From positions 2,541,001 through 2,605,000 of the forward strand of contig JBBMOA010000007.1 of NCBI GenBank assembly GCA_037954235.1: a stretch of 64,000 bases of DNA, written 5' to 3'. The notes beneath the pieces were generated by a model that saw only the letters and a list, made by a program, of their open reading frames with translations, was not told the origin of the DNA and did not search any database. Below, in pieces: positions 1 through 11,850 of the stretch; within the stretch, counting starts at the first letter, position 1; each line of letters begins with the position of its first letter. The stretch is from Aulostomus chinensis. Its lineage: Eukaryota; Chordata; Actinopteri; Syngnathiformes; Aulostomidae. The translations under genes and the position numbers were made by a program.

Positions 1-469
1 AGAACACTCCTCTGATTAATAAACTATGGTACTGCAGTCACAAGCCAAAAGAATACCCAATAACCTGGTTAGCTCCAGGCTACAGTCCAGCCCAAGACAG
101 AGCAAAAACTGAACAGAACATCAATTTCGTTCTTCTAAATTGCTGATGAGTTTAGTCTCGATAACCCTTTCGGAAATCAGGACCAGATCAGACCAGCCCA
201 GCTTAGCCGAGCCAGTCTGCAAAAAAACAAGTTGTGTTCCAAAATCAGCTCACCCGGAAAAGCCTCCACTGCTCTCAATCCTTTATCTTCCAAACCTACT
301 GGGGCTCCAGTGAGAATCTCAGCTATTATTCAATTTCCAGCCAAGCATGAATATTAATTGTTTTGTCTGAGCGAGGGCCAATCTCCTTGCTATAAAGGAC
401 TAGATGTTGTTCATTACCGTCACAGAGCTGTCTTCATTACACAGACATGTTCTTATTGTATGCTTACAT

Positions 470-471
<2 letters not shown>

Positions 472-532
<61 letters not shown>

Positions 533-540
533 CACGCGCC
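472..540. repeat. (TG)n microsatellite running into CG-rich alternating tract
   Basis: About 55 bases of uninterrupted TG end in a GCGCGCGCACGCGCC stretch. The whole tract is alternating purine-pyrimidine and could adopt Z-DNA. The cysteine/valine-rich reading frames across it are repeat translations. Confidence 0.97.
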
Positions 541-1588
541 TGTATACTCAGTGGGGGTTTATCTCCTACTGCTCATAGTTCTACATGTCTGGCATTCCTC
601 TGTGTCACATGGTCCGCCGTATAGCACAATCAATCAAGAGAACCCATTGTGCCTCACAAAAAGCCAATGAGCTGCATCAATAACTGAGAGTGTACTCCCA
701 CCCAGGAATATTCCCCTAATGAAAACATCTTTTACCACAACACAGACCTGAAAGTCAGAGAGGAGAAGAATTTTATTATCAGGCTGTACAGTGACGGGAT
801 CGTCTACTTTGTTTGTCTCTGCTGTTCATATATACAATTACAAAGAGGTGACAGAAAACACAACAGAACGTGTGTAGACACACTCGCATTGATCAATGTG
901 CTGCTTTTTGGCCTTTTATACTTACACTGTAAAGCCTTCACTCAAATTCCCATTCCCCAAAGATGCAATAAGAGAAAGCAACGGGAGAAACTAAAGGCCA
1001 CGTTCACTCTGTCATCACAGGGAAGAATCCCAGTAATGTCCTCCCTCAAGCAGCCCTCTTTTCCATTAAGATAACACTCCTGATGTCTATGAACCCGGGG
1101 AGCAAGGCCTCCTTGGGCTCACACTAGCTGAGACGCTTTGCACCAAAAACAGTGTGTTCATCACTTGGCCTCCCACTACTGCCATTAACTCTGTGCTAAG
1201 ACCATTATTTAAACACTGGGAGTGGAGCAAGCCAGCGCGAACGCCGATTCTACAGCCCCAGCTGCAGTGTGTAGTCTGGAATCTGTCGAGGGGCCTGTAA
1301 GTGACGCTCCATTGAGCCCCCACAAACAACACAAGACAGAAATGAGCCACTGAGGCAGGAAGAAAGAGGGAATATTTTCCTTTAAAAGAAAGACGATGGA
1401 TGACAAAGCAGAGTAGAGCGGGGGGAGTGGCCAGAGAATAAGGAGGGTCAGTTTAATGTGTGTGAGATGTACCGTGGAACAGCATCAGTCAGGTGTATCT
1501 GGGGAAACAAACACGACTGCCTTCCTATAGCAAAGGCTGCATGTGACCCTTAATCCACAACCTTTCTACATGCTGTGAGTCACATGGA

Positions 1589-1609
1589 CCCCCCCCCCCC
1601 GCCCCCAAC
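1589..1609. repeat. Poly-C tract
   Basis: Twelve consecutive C are followed by a G and a further C-rich stretch. Homopolymers of this kind are prone to assembly length error. Confidence 0.9.
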
Positions 1610-2952
1610 CCCCAGCTGTGCCATCTGGGGTGATCTTGCCCACAAGTGTGCACACACACTTACACAGCACTGAGCATTCCTTCCCCGCAGAGCCCATCAT
1701 CCACCTCAACAACAACAACGATATTTACAGCCAACTTCCCTGGGGAGGCCAAGTTCCTTGTCACGAAGCTGAACCCTCTCAGCACACGCTGTGGTTCCCT
1801 GATCACTGCCGGTCCTGAAAGAGAGCGCTGCTATTCTAGACTTCAGCAGGAAGCTGGTGTGAATCCCGCTTGTGAGCCACGTCAGTCCTTGGGAAACAGA
1901 GACAGAGACGTGGCCTTTGACGTCAGCGCGGTCGTAAAGGCAGAGATGAGGCTGGAGATTAACAGGAGATCTCCGAGGGGGGCAGACCCTCTTCCTGTTA
2001 CTCGAAGGCGCTCCATGATTCATCCGGTGACAGATGAGTGTTGGTAAAATTAGATCTATCCGAAGAGATGGATGGGGAAAAATAGAGAGAACTTATAATA
2101 GGCTTTTCTCAGTCAGGTCTGATAGGGTGAGTTTTACTGTCACCCAGGACGGCCAGAACTCCTCTACATGCGTCAAGTCAAGTCAGCGTCTGCTGAAGTG
2201 TTACAGTACAGCATATATTTTTAGAATTAGTTAATAAACCTGCAGCGGCAATTGGCACCAGTTCCTCCAGTCAAACCATCATCAAGTCAGAGTCCCTCCT
2301 GTGTGTTCGCAGCCGAGTCTGAGCCCTGGGATGATGACATCAGCAGAGTGATGTTAGTCCCTGTAGCTGTGGAGTCTTATTATCTATGGTGGTGAGGAAG
2401 CTGCTGTTCGTATCTCTGCCCTCCAACTGTGTGATTCTCAGCCTCTGAATTTGAGCAACATCAGCCGAAGCCTTCACAGCCCTCCAATATGTTTCATTAT
2501 GATAATCATATTCACATAAATTCATCACTTCAGTTTAATTTTGGCTTTTTTCCCATTTCTTAAATTAGTTCACTGTCGTTTATCTTTCAGTGCTTCGCTA
2601 TCTTGACCGTGGCTATAAAGATTAGTTTCATTAGTGCATTGTTGTTGTTAAACTCTCCAAATCTTGAAGATAAATTTGAACTTGAAGAGCTCCTGCCTTG
2701 ACTGCAGGATTTAGTCTGAACAGATCAAGTCCTGGTGGTTGCTTGTGTAATTATAGAGTTGCTTGTGTGGAAGACGCTAATTGTAAAGGTGATATGATCA
2801 CATGACTTCATAGATGAGAGCCCTGATTAAAGAAGGAGCCGTCACCGGTTTGGCTAATGACCACCAGCCACACATGGAGAGCAGAAGGTCAACAGACCTG
2901 CCTGGTCAGCAGACCTGTCTCCTGTCCACTACTATGATGGTCCACACATGTG

Positions 2953-2954
<2 letters not shown>

Positions 2955-2996
<42 letters not shown>

Positions 2997-3031
2997 TGTG
3001 AGTGTGTGTGTGAGTGTGCGTGTGTGTGTGT
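2955..3031. repeat. (TG)n microsatellite, interrupted 3' half
   Basis: A perfect TG run of about 40 bases passes into an interrupted half with GAGTGTG and GCGTG variants, which suggests an older, decaying 3' side. Confidence 0.96.
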
Positions 3032-4156
3032 TGCTCTATGATGCTCAGTCTTTTGACACCTCAGCAGAAGATGCTGACTCTCTTGTCAGGGCCTCACCCT
3101 GGGTAAGTGGAGAAAAATCCTGATGATTGCAGAGGCTGTAAAGGCAGCACACACAAACAGATGCTCTTATAAACTCCCGTGCATGGGTGAGGGTGGGGGG
3201 CGTGTTGGGGGAGGGGGGGTCATGCTGCTTACTGCTCTGACCTGGTGCAAATTCACCTTCTCTTCTACCAGCTTTTCAATGGAATCCTGGGGAATTAAAT
3301 TTTAAAATGCATGTGGAAACAAGATAAGGCAAATTATGCTGTAAGCTTCAGCTGACTGTAGGTCTCAGACGTACTCCGAAATGTGCCAGAAAACAATCCT
3401 ACAAACGGGAATAATTACTGGAAGCACACAAGATTTTCCTTTGAGCAGCAGCCTGCTAATTGCATCACGTTTGTTTGTAGTTATGACACAGAAAGTGTAT
3501 TTTTTATGCAGCCATGAAGTTCACCTGCTGCTACCTGCTACCGATCCCCGGTCTCATACCCTCGCTAGCCTGCGCCAGCCGGCGTGAGTGATTTATGGTC
3601 ATCAGCAGCTTTCAGAGCCAGTGCCTCAAGTATTGTGGACATTTGCCCACAGCAGTGTGGGCCCTTACACTCTCACTGACATTTTTATTATTTAACCTAC
3701 TATTGTATGCTGTACACTGTAAATGTCGGGCAGCGAAGAAATGTGGTGAGATTCCATTCAAAGTTTTTGGTAGTAAATTTGCACACAACTTCAGTTTGTA
3801 CCTGACGAAACTTAATCTGGGCAGTGTTAGTCCAGTGTATCTTAAATGAATGTTTCACTAAACAAGGCTGGTTAGCTGACGGCCGCTGCTGTATTCTATT
3901 TTTCTATTGGAAACAGAGCAACTCAAATTTTGTTGCAGTAAAAAAGGAAGGATCCAGAACAATGCTTTATTAGCTTAGTTAATAATTAGCTTGTTAATTG
4001 CATACTCTTCTCCCACTTTTCTACATTATGACCTGAACAGGTCATGTTTTCACCTGGTCTGTATCCTAGCAGGATTATTCAAGGACGACCTGTCCCATTT
4101 TCACCAGACGCGATGGTGGTGGTGGGGTTTAGCACGGGACAGGAGGAGCAGACTCA

Positions 4157-4520
4157 TTTAAAGGGACAGTTTGCCGAAAAATGAAACGATTTTTGATCCA
4201 CTGCTGGAATTTGACAGGCACGTGTGTTGCAGTCGTCTCACAAACAACTGAAGTGAATGGGAACCAGTTTTCAAACGGTACTGCTGGTCTGAAGTCTCCT
4301 GAAGCCTCGATACACCAGGTCGTTTTCATGTTTTTAGTCACTGTCACTTGTAGTTCTCTGCCATGGCACCATGACACCATGTTTGTACCAAGGCTGTTTC
4401 TTAAATCGGTAACCTTTCACTTCAGTTGTCTGCCTTATTTTATGGATTAAAAAAATAATCTGACATGTGGGCGATTAGATAATGACTGAATTTACAAATC
4501 TGGGTGAAATGCTGCTTTAA
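4157..4520. mobile_element. Probable non-autonomous DNA transposon (MITE-like), degenerate
   Basis: The left end reads TTTAAAGGGACAGTTTGCCG and the right end GGGTGAAATGCTGCTTTAA. The right end, reverse complemented, aligns to the left end over about 30 bases at roughly 60 percent by eye, so these are imperfect terminal inverted repeats. An end of the form AAAGGGACAGTT is common in fish non-autonomous transposons. No transposase is encoded. No clear target-site duplication was found, so the exact ends and the superfamily are uncertain. Confidence 0.45.
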
Positions 4521-4878
4521 TGCTTGAAACAGCCTATCAGTTGTTTGTGTTATATTTGCGTTGGTGGAGGTATATGAACTTCAGAGGAAAGGGATATCTA
4601 AAAAAAGAGAGTAGTGTTTGTTGGAAAGAGCCGATATAACAAGGAAAAAGTGTTGAATTTTTGGAGGCCACTGGTTAATATCAAAAAAGGTTGATGGGAT
4701 GTTGTACAGGCAACATTTGACAGGAGACTATAAAAAAAAACATAAGGACGTGTAAAGCAGCTTGTTTCATGGTATTTTTACATATTGATACTGCATGCAG
4801 GCTCAGTACTGTAACTCAAAAGTATGTGTGCAGTTCAGGTTTTTAATTTCTTACGTATTGTCATGTTCTGCTTGAAGA

Positions 4879-4909
4879 CCCCCCCCCCCCCCACACACAC
4901 ACACACACA
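4879..4909. repeat. Poly-C followed by (CA)n
   Basis: Fourteen C directly abut about eight CA units. This is a compound simple repeat. Confidence 0.93.
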
Positions 4910-6078
4910 TCCATTTATTTGTGACAATAATCCTGCGAACAGCCGTCCTCTTCATGTAGTTCTTCTGTAAGCCAACATGCTGGTGATTCACCCACCAGTT
5001 GTCTTCCTCTGGTAAAGGTGAGGGTGTGAACACATTTGACAGGATGTAATTGTGATGTTCTGCTGCATGTTCTGCTTCCACCTACTCCTCCTGGGCCTGT
5101 ATGATAGTTACTGTTCTTTATTCCGGTTATAAAAAGGTTTTCTCTCACTTACAGTTGATTCACAATGTGCGCAGTAGTTACTTGATATTTTTAGGGTGTT
5201 TGAAGAAGGTTAAGTGGCACTTGAATTGCTCAGAGAGAGTGTGGGGGCACCTGCTATTCATTTCTGTGAAGGTGCACAATGTCCTCTTCACCACGTACGC
5301 ACACATACCTTTACTTTAGAATGTCCTGATTTGCATTTTGGGGGCTTGGTATTTGTTCCAACAATGTAGCTGTGTAAAGTGATTTATGTACCCACAACAA
5401 ATAGCTGGTACACAAAAACACTTACACACAAACACACCCCCTAGCAAAGGTTGTCAGTGAAATCCTCCTGTTCCCTGGTGGATAACAAAATTGCGCCGCT
5501 GCTCACATCAGCAATCAGTCGATTCAGATTTGCGGGGGGATGTCTCTGCACAAGCCGCTGCTGATTTCAATAAGCAACTTAGCTGTGATTTATAGACTTA
5601 ATCCCTGACAGGCAGCCAGCTCTAATGAAACACATTGGCTTGGATGGGATCTGAAGAGTCCGGATGGCTGCAGCATGTGGAAAAAGAACATATGGATCAC
5701 TGAGCTCCTCTCCGACATTCCTGAACAATCTGGACAGGACATTGAGGGTTTTATCACCACCAAGCACTCAGCAGCTACACCACAGAGGCATCCAGCTGCT
5801 CCTTCCCAGAGGAATAAGCACCTATCCACCCTCTTGAAAAGCAGCAGAGACCTGGTGCATGTTGCCCAGGAAAATACCGTTGAATAACAGGATCTGAATT
5901 ACTGCTGCACACTCTTTTACATCAACTCTGCAGAGGAACACCAATTTAAGTTTCAACTCTAGGACGATCATTTTGCTAATTTGTCGCCAAAAAAGGGTAA
6001 CTGACCTTCCTCTTTCCAATTCATCACACCAGTCATGAGCCAGGGGTATGGAAGCTCATGTCTGCCAGAGAAATTCAC

Positions 6079-6082
<4 letters not shown>

Positions 6083-6111
<29 letters not shown>
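6083..6111. repeat. (AG)n microsatellite
   Basis: About fourteen uninterrupted AG units on the + strand form a homopurine/homopyrimidine tract. An A-rich stretch follows to about 6310. Confidence 0.95.
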
Positions 6112-6115
<4 letters not shown>

Positions 6116-6968
6116 TAAAAACTTTGCCCTGTTCGTAAATAATATTCCAGTGATATCATCATAAAAAGCCATGAATATTAAGTTAAACAGCCAAAGTTGT
6201 CAGATTAAAAGTAGAAATTAGATAAAAAGTCACAAATTTCAAATAAAACGACAAGAACATAAATAAGAAAATCTAAAATAAAAAGAACTACATTGAAAAA
6301 TAACGTTTTTATGTCACAGTTAATCTCATAGTTTCGCAGTTTAGCTCAGATTTATGATTTAATCCATGGGACGGAAACAGACTATTGGATTTTGCTGAAT
6401 AATTTAAAACTCACTTAGCATCTAAAAATGTGGCATCTCATAACACTGATGAAGCAGACAGCCAAAGAACACTGCTTTTTTCTTTGTTCGAAGCAGCGAA
6501 TGCTGCAAGTCCTCCATGTGGCGTTCGGGTGGAAGTTTCCAGGGAGCACTGAATACACAGCGTCGTTCTGTGAGCGCCTCAGATGAATAACAAATACACC
6601 AAAACATTTCTGAAATCTCTCTGGTGATCAGTTTATTGCTCACCGCAAGCAGTTAAACGTCAAGACTCTTACACAACAAAGCATCAACGTCAAAGGAAAG
6701 TTACACAACTGTTTTTTGTTATCCAGCAGAGGTCACTCGAACCTGCGATCCCCAGTCCCAGCCGCAGCCATCGGACCCGGTGGTGTGGGGCTGCAGGAGG
6801 AGGGGTCCTTCGGTCAGTCAGTCACTGCTCTGCCTTCACCACAGGAGAGTTCACCAGAGGTTCACTCTTGCCTAGCAGAGGAGTGTGAAACCCAGTCTGC
6901 CCGCCACGCTCTGGACTGCTGAACCCAAGGCCCTAGGGGGAGGGAGTGTTTTCTGCTTACAACGCCTC

Positions 6969-6972
<4 letters not shown>

Positions 6973-7032
<60 letters not shown>
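6973..7032. repeat. (TG)n microsatellite, about 30 units
   Basis: A perfect TG run with no interruption. Long perfect runs of this kind are usually polymorphic. Confidence 0.98.
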
Positions 7033-7034
<2 letters not shown>

Positions 7035-7471
7035 TAACCGCTTTGGCTGAGCATTTCGAGATAATGATCATTAATGCACTGATGACTTTGGCGTGGATCA
7101 TTTATCTCAAGGAAATGGAAGAGGGGAGACATTCTTTCTGTGAAACTGGTGGAAGCTTTTAGACTTTCTGGAGCGTGCGGTGTTTGTGTTGATGAGAGTG
7201 TGAGGCAGGAACGAACGAGGCAGTGGTACATAAACCTGCAGCCCTTGAGGAAGCTTCCACAGGCTGCGCTTCAAGGACACAACCTTTGGTTTGTTTTGCT
7301 GAGGAGCGGAGCTGAAACTGTTGGTGCAAGTCTGTACTTGCCTCTTTTGACCTTGTAAAGTCTAATCTTTGGGGCACAATTTGCTTTCATACGGAGTGTT
7401 TTTAGTCAGTGTAGATATTGTTGAGGACTTGACTGCCAAGGCAGCTGCTGCCACACAAACACACAGGATCT

Positions 7472-7513
7472 TACACGCTCATACACAGATTCCCCTCTGT
7501 GTATGAGCGTGTA
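7472..7513. repeat. Perfect 18-bp inverted repeat (hairpin)
   Basis: Left arm 7472-7489 (TACACGCTCATACACAGA) is the exact reverse complement of right arm 7496-7513, with a 6-base spacer TTCCCC. After a small asymmetric internal loop the outer flanks can pair again (CACACAG on the left with CTGTGTG on the right), extending the possible fold to about 60 bases. The function is unknown. It may be a recent palindromic duplication next to CA/TG-type sequence or a small structured RNA locus. Confidence 0.9.
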
Positions 7514-10500
7514 TCTGTGTGTGCGCACGCACGCACGTGTACAGGACATAATGCAACATAATAACATAATGCAATGCAGCCTCTTCCCAACTGTGCCACA
7601 TCTTGAATGGCGAATGTTCCTCACCGAGGGGGTGAAACCTGCTGGACGCCGTGCTCAGCGAGGTAGATCACTCCCTTTGTTGGAGTGTGTGATCGCTCCT
7701 GAAACCTGTTTACCTGCTGGTTCCGGCTCCTCATCTGTTCACAGTTATTAAACACAGTGATGTAGCTTCTCAAAGAACGTGTAAGTAGATGTGTACAGTC
7801 AGACCTAAATGAGTCTGACATTTGAAACCGAGACAAACACAAAGGACAGACTGTTTATGGCAGAGGTAGCACTCGTGGTCTTGGACTCCATGTGTCGTCT
7901 GCACGTTTTACCGGCTCGTGTCTAACGTGGTGGCCCAGAATCGCTTCTCTCCTGCATGGCAGCTGACTTGCTCTGACGAACGCGCAGTTTTTTCATTCAA
8001 TAATACTCTTTGACTTTTTGACTCTCCCATGAGACAAGCTTGAATCTTAAAACCGTGTCATCACAACAGCTCGCGGCTGTTGTCCAATCTCCTCTGCTGG
8101 CACCAGGAGAGACACTGTAGCGCCAGCAAGCTGTGCCTGTACCACATTTTGGAAGGTATAGACACTGACTATGTCCCCCCGGAGCTCTCCACCCTGCAGG
8201 AGTGAGATGTTTGGTAGGTTTACATTCACAGTTGCAGTTAAACCATAGCTCATTTATGCCGTTTAATTTGACTGCTGTCATGGTCCCAGTGTACGTGAAC
8301 CCAGGTAAGAATCGATTACATCGCTAAAGGATATGGGCCTCCAGAACAGTAGGTGGTGGTATCTCCCTTCACATCTGGTTTCAATCTTCCAGTTCATCTT
8401 CGGCCTCGCTTACCAAAGCTAATTATCCAGCGGTACGCGGCGTTCCTGTCAACTGGCTGAAATTCAAGTAGTATTAAAGAAAAACAACAACTCCTCAAAC
8501 TGAGACAGCCTAAAGTTTGTCTCCTCGTCTGTCCAGGAATGTGCCGCCATGATGCCTCCCTTCACTGTGTGCTCTTTGACTTCCATGATAAACACCCCAT
8601 GGAAAATGTATGAAGCGTATACATGATGGAGGAAATTATCCAGTTTTAGTCGAACCAGCAAAATAAATACATTTTTTCAAACATTGTGTAAATGCACTGA
8701 TTGTATCAGCAAACGACAGCGGCAGTGAAAGGAGGAAATGGCGCTCTTGTTGCGTTGGGATGTAAATCAGCTGGGAAATTGAGAGTTTAACCCTCAGCTC
8801 AGGAGGGTCGCGGTTCCTCTTCTATTACAATAAAGACTCCAACTCATTCACCAACGTCTACCCTGTAGAGTTCCCATTAAAAAAGAAATGCTCAGACCAT
8901 TTTTCCCACAATACTGTGGTTTTTTTTTTTTTACATTTCAATTCATGTTGGGAAAACTGCATCGTGACCATGTACGTTGTGGCAGCATGTTTTTCACTGT
9001 ACAACAATGCAGGTTGACAAACATCATTCTCATTAACTGGAATTGAAATCATTATGAAATCGCTGTGGCTCTCTGTGTTTCAGTAATCAGTGGGTGATGA
9101 ATGTGTGATCAGGTCACCCAGGCGGCAACGCACAGCACATTGTACTGCAGTAAATTATGCAAAGTATCACAATAAATCACGACCACTCAGTGTCCTAAAA
9201 CGTATCGTGATGCGTATCGCAAGGAGCTGATCCCCATCGCTGGAGAAGAGCAGGAACCACCTGAGCTGGTCTGGTGAGCCAACTCAAGAACGCGCGTGCC
9301 TGAACGATGAGAAAGTCTCCGTGGACACGGACGTTCCACCGGTCTGAGATCAACGATAGACTCCAGGGTGCAAGAACAGCAGTGGTACACACCACCATTG
9401 GGGCTCCAAGCAAAAGGAAGACGGCAGAAAAAAAAATATTGTGGGAAAAGTTTCCAAACATGACGGTCAGTGTGTTTCATACATGACAAGTTTTTCAGTG
9501 TTTTCACATCCTTTATTTGAACAGGTAAAAGCCTCATAGAGATTAAAATCGCTTCCATTCAAGAGCGACCTCCTGGCCGAGAAATGAAGAAAATAATTGC
9601 CACTTGTACCACAGGGGACCATGGTTGGACCGCGCTACGAGGCTGATTAGTGTCATGCAGATTAGTTTGTTGGTCTCCAAGGCAACCTGTCAATGATTTG
9701 TTCCAGCAGCTTTGTCTGCTGCTTGGTAGGGTTTTCACCCTTACTCTCTTTTGTGACCCAGGAGGCCATGCCCATCCCAACCTCAGTGACATCATGTCAA
9801 TGAAAAACCCTCAGAAACGCCGCATGGCCATCGCAGCCTGAACGGCGGCGAGATCAAGCATCTCTGAGGAGGCTCACAGAGACTCGGAGCAGGAGGCGCA
9901 ACACAAAGAGAACAGCTCGAGGAACATGTTTCTGAAACTCCAAGAAAAAGCGATGATATTTTGCTGCCGTGATTCTTTGGAGGCACGAAGGTTTGACGCA
10001 TTATCGTGGGCTCTGACTGAAGTTTTACATGCCATGCATTCAAATCAATCAAAGAAATGAGTGAACTTACACATTACTTAAAACGTAATTATACTAAAAT
10101 AAGATGATTAATAACACACAATCAATAAAGTCATTCAGTGAGATTAATAAATGAATTAAATCAAACTCCATATAAAAAAGCAATTGATGGATCAGAGCTG
10201 AACACACACAGAGCCAGATTGTGACAAGAACACTGGAAGGACAAACCTACACATTTGCTGCGACGCATATGGATTATCACTTGCAGCAGCTAATAGGGTT
10301 GTATCATAAACACAGTCACTGCCTTGATCTCCAGCTTGTTTACTCTGCTGAGGTGCCTGGTAAACCACAAGCACTCTCAGGCAGGAAAGCATCACACGAC
10401 CATCATAACCCACAAAACTGCCTATGACACAGATGAAGACACAGAATCTTCAACTGTTATTCATCTAGCATCCTACATGGGAAGGATGCAGTCGTCTGCT

Positions 10501-11374
10501 TTTTATCTTTCACTTTTCAAACAGAGAAAATCATCAGGTGTCAGAGGAATAAATGGTCCTAGGCATTCTTTGTTCTCATCCTGTACTGCTGGATACAAAA
10601 TATCCATTGCCGCAGCCTCACTTCCGTCCTGTTGATCAGATGCAGGCATCAACGTGTGTTGTTCCCCTGTAAAAGTTGACACGTGCACATCAGTTGTTTT
10701 AAATAATGCATGGCAACACTGAGTATCGTGGCCCAGGACACTGGAGCTACTGCCCTGGAACTCACCCGGCTGTTACTGATTATGATACAAAGAGTTTTCC
10801 TCAAAGAAATCTTGCAAACATCACAAAAGTAGCGAGGTAATTTCATCATGCAGACGTCAATTTAAAACTCAGCGATGGCTTCCATATCGGGAGCTTCTGA
10901 TACGCCACAGTGTGCTGTTATCTGCTTTTTGAGGGGGCATAAGCGTCACGCATCGGTGCCAAATGTACCAGCCTGGGTAGCAACAGATGCCCTCTCGCTA
11001 GCAATGATGATCAGAGACGAGCAATGACAACGACGTACAGTGAGTCATTTTAATGGTTCATTGAGACAAACAGAACGTCTGTGTGGGTAATGTTGTTTAA
11101 TATTCCCTCCCGCAATCGTAGCGATCACTGAGACAGCAAAAGCTTCCTATTTAGTGCACTTGTGGCTTGTCAGCTTCATTCTGATCGATCAAAGTCCATC
11201 CGAAAAGTGGATTAAATATATCTGACCCAAGTACAAACACCTGGTTTCCACATAGTCTGCGATCCAAACGTTCATTTATACCCTTTGAGGTTCATTGTTT
11301 GCTCTCCTCTCCGTTTCTTTTCTGTTCTTTATTTGTCTGGAATTCTTTGCGGGGGATTTCTGTTCGACACAAGT

Positions 11375-11500
11375 GAGCTAAGTAGCAAGTGCTTGCTGTC
11401 CTTGCATTTTTCTCTGAAGCGCTCCCAGCAGATATTTCCCACGTCCATGTTGAAAACCAAAGAAAATTAGCCTCTCACCCCTCGCTAATGAGCAGGGGTG
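11375..11500 (+). repeat. Diverged local duplication, copy 1
   Basis: This runs from GAGCTAAGTAGCAAG through CAGATATTTCCCACG to GCTAATGAGCAGGGGT. It matches 11735-11850 in order and spacing, about 360 bases away. The best-kept blocks are GAGCTAA.TA.CAAG at the start, GATATTT in the middle, and GCTAAT.AGCAGGGGT at the end. Nothing suggests coding. Confidence 0.65.
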
Positions 11501-11734
11501 AACTCTCTACATCATACAAGTCAAAGCGTCAGTCTGAAATCCTCCAGTCCGAAATCCATTCGGTTCCTATTTGACCTGAAGTCATCGATGAAGTGTTTGC
11601 TAAGCTGCTCCTCTCCACGTTCTGATCCAGTATTTACCCCTGGTACGTTCACAAATAGACCTTCCAACCATGTTTTTCAGATCGACCTCGGGACATGGTG
11701 CTAGAACACCAAAACAGGCTAATGGGCTACAAGG

Positions 11735-11850
11735 GAGCTAAATAACAAGCTTTTGCTACTTCTCCATCCATCTCTGATGTGTTTCCGACTGATATTTTAT
11801 TTCTGCTGGGGAAAAAAAGTGAATTAGCCCCGAGCTAATCAGCAGGGGTT
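11735..11850 (+). repeat. Diverged local duplication, copy 2
   Basis: Second member of the pair with 11375-11500, in direct orientation. It keeps GAGCTAAATAACAAG, the central GATATTTTATTTCTGCTGGG, and GCTAATCAGCAGGGGT at the end. The intervening sequence (about 235 bases) does not obviously belong to the repeat. Confidence 0.65.

Noticed and set aside
1646..2047. 133-codon + strand frame near the left edge
   Set aside because: Composition is unremarkable with no family signature. An equally open frame exists on the opposite strand over the same bases.
9187..9558. 123-codon - strand frame
   Set aside because: A second frame on the same strand is also open here, and neither resembles a known family. 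It may be decayed repeat sequence.
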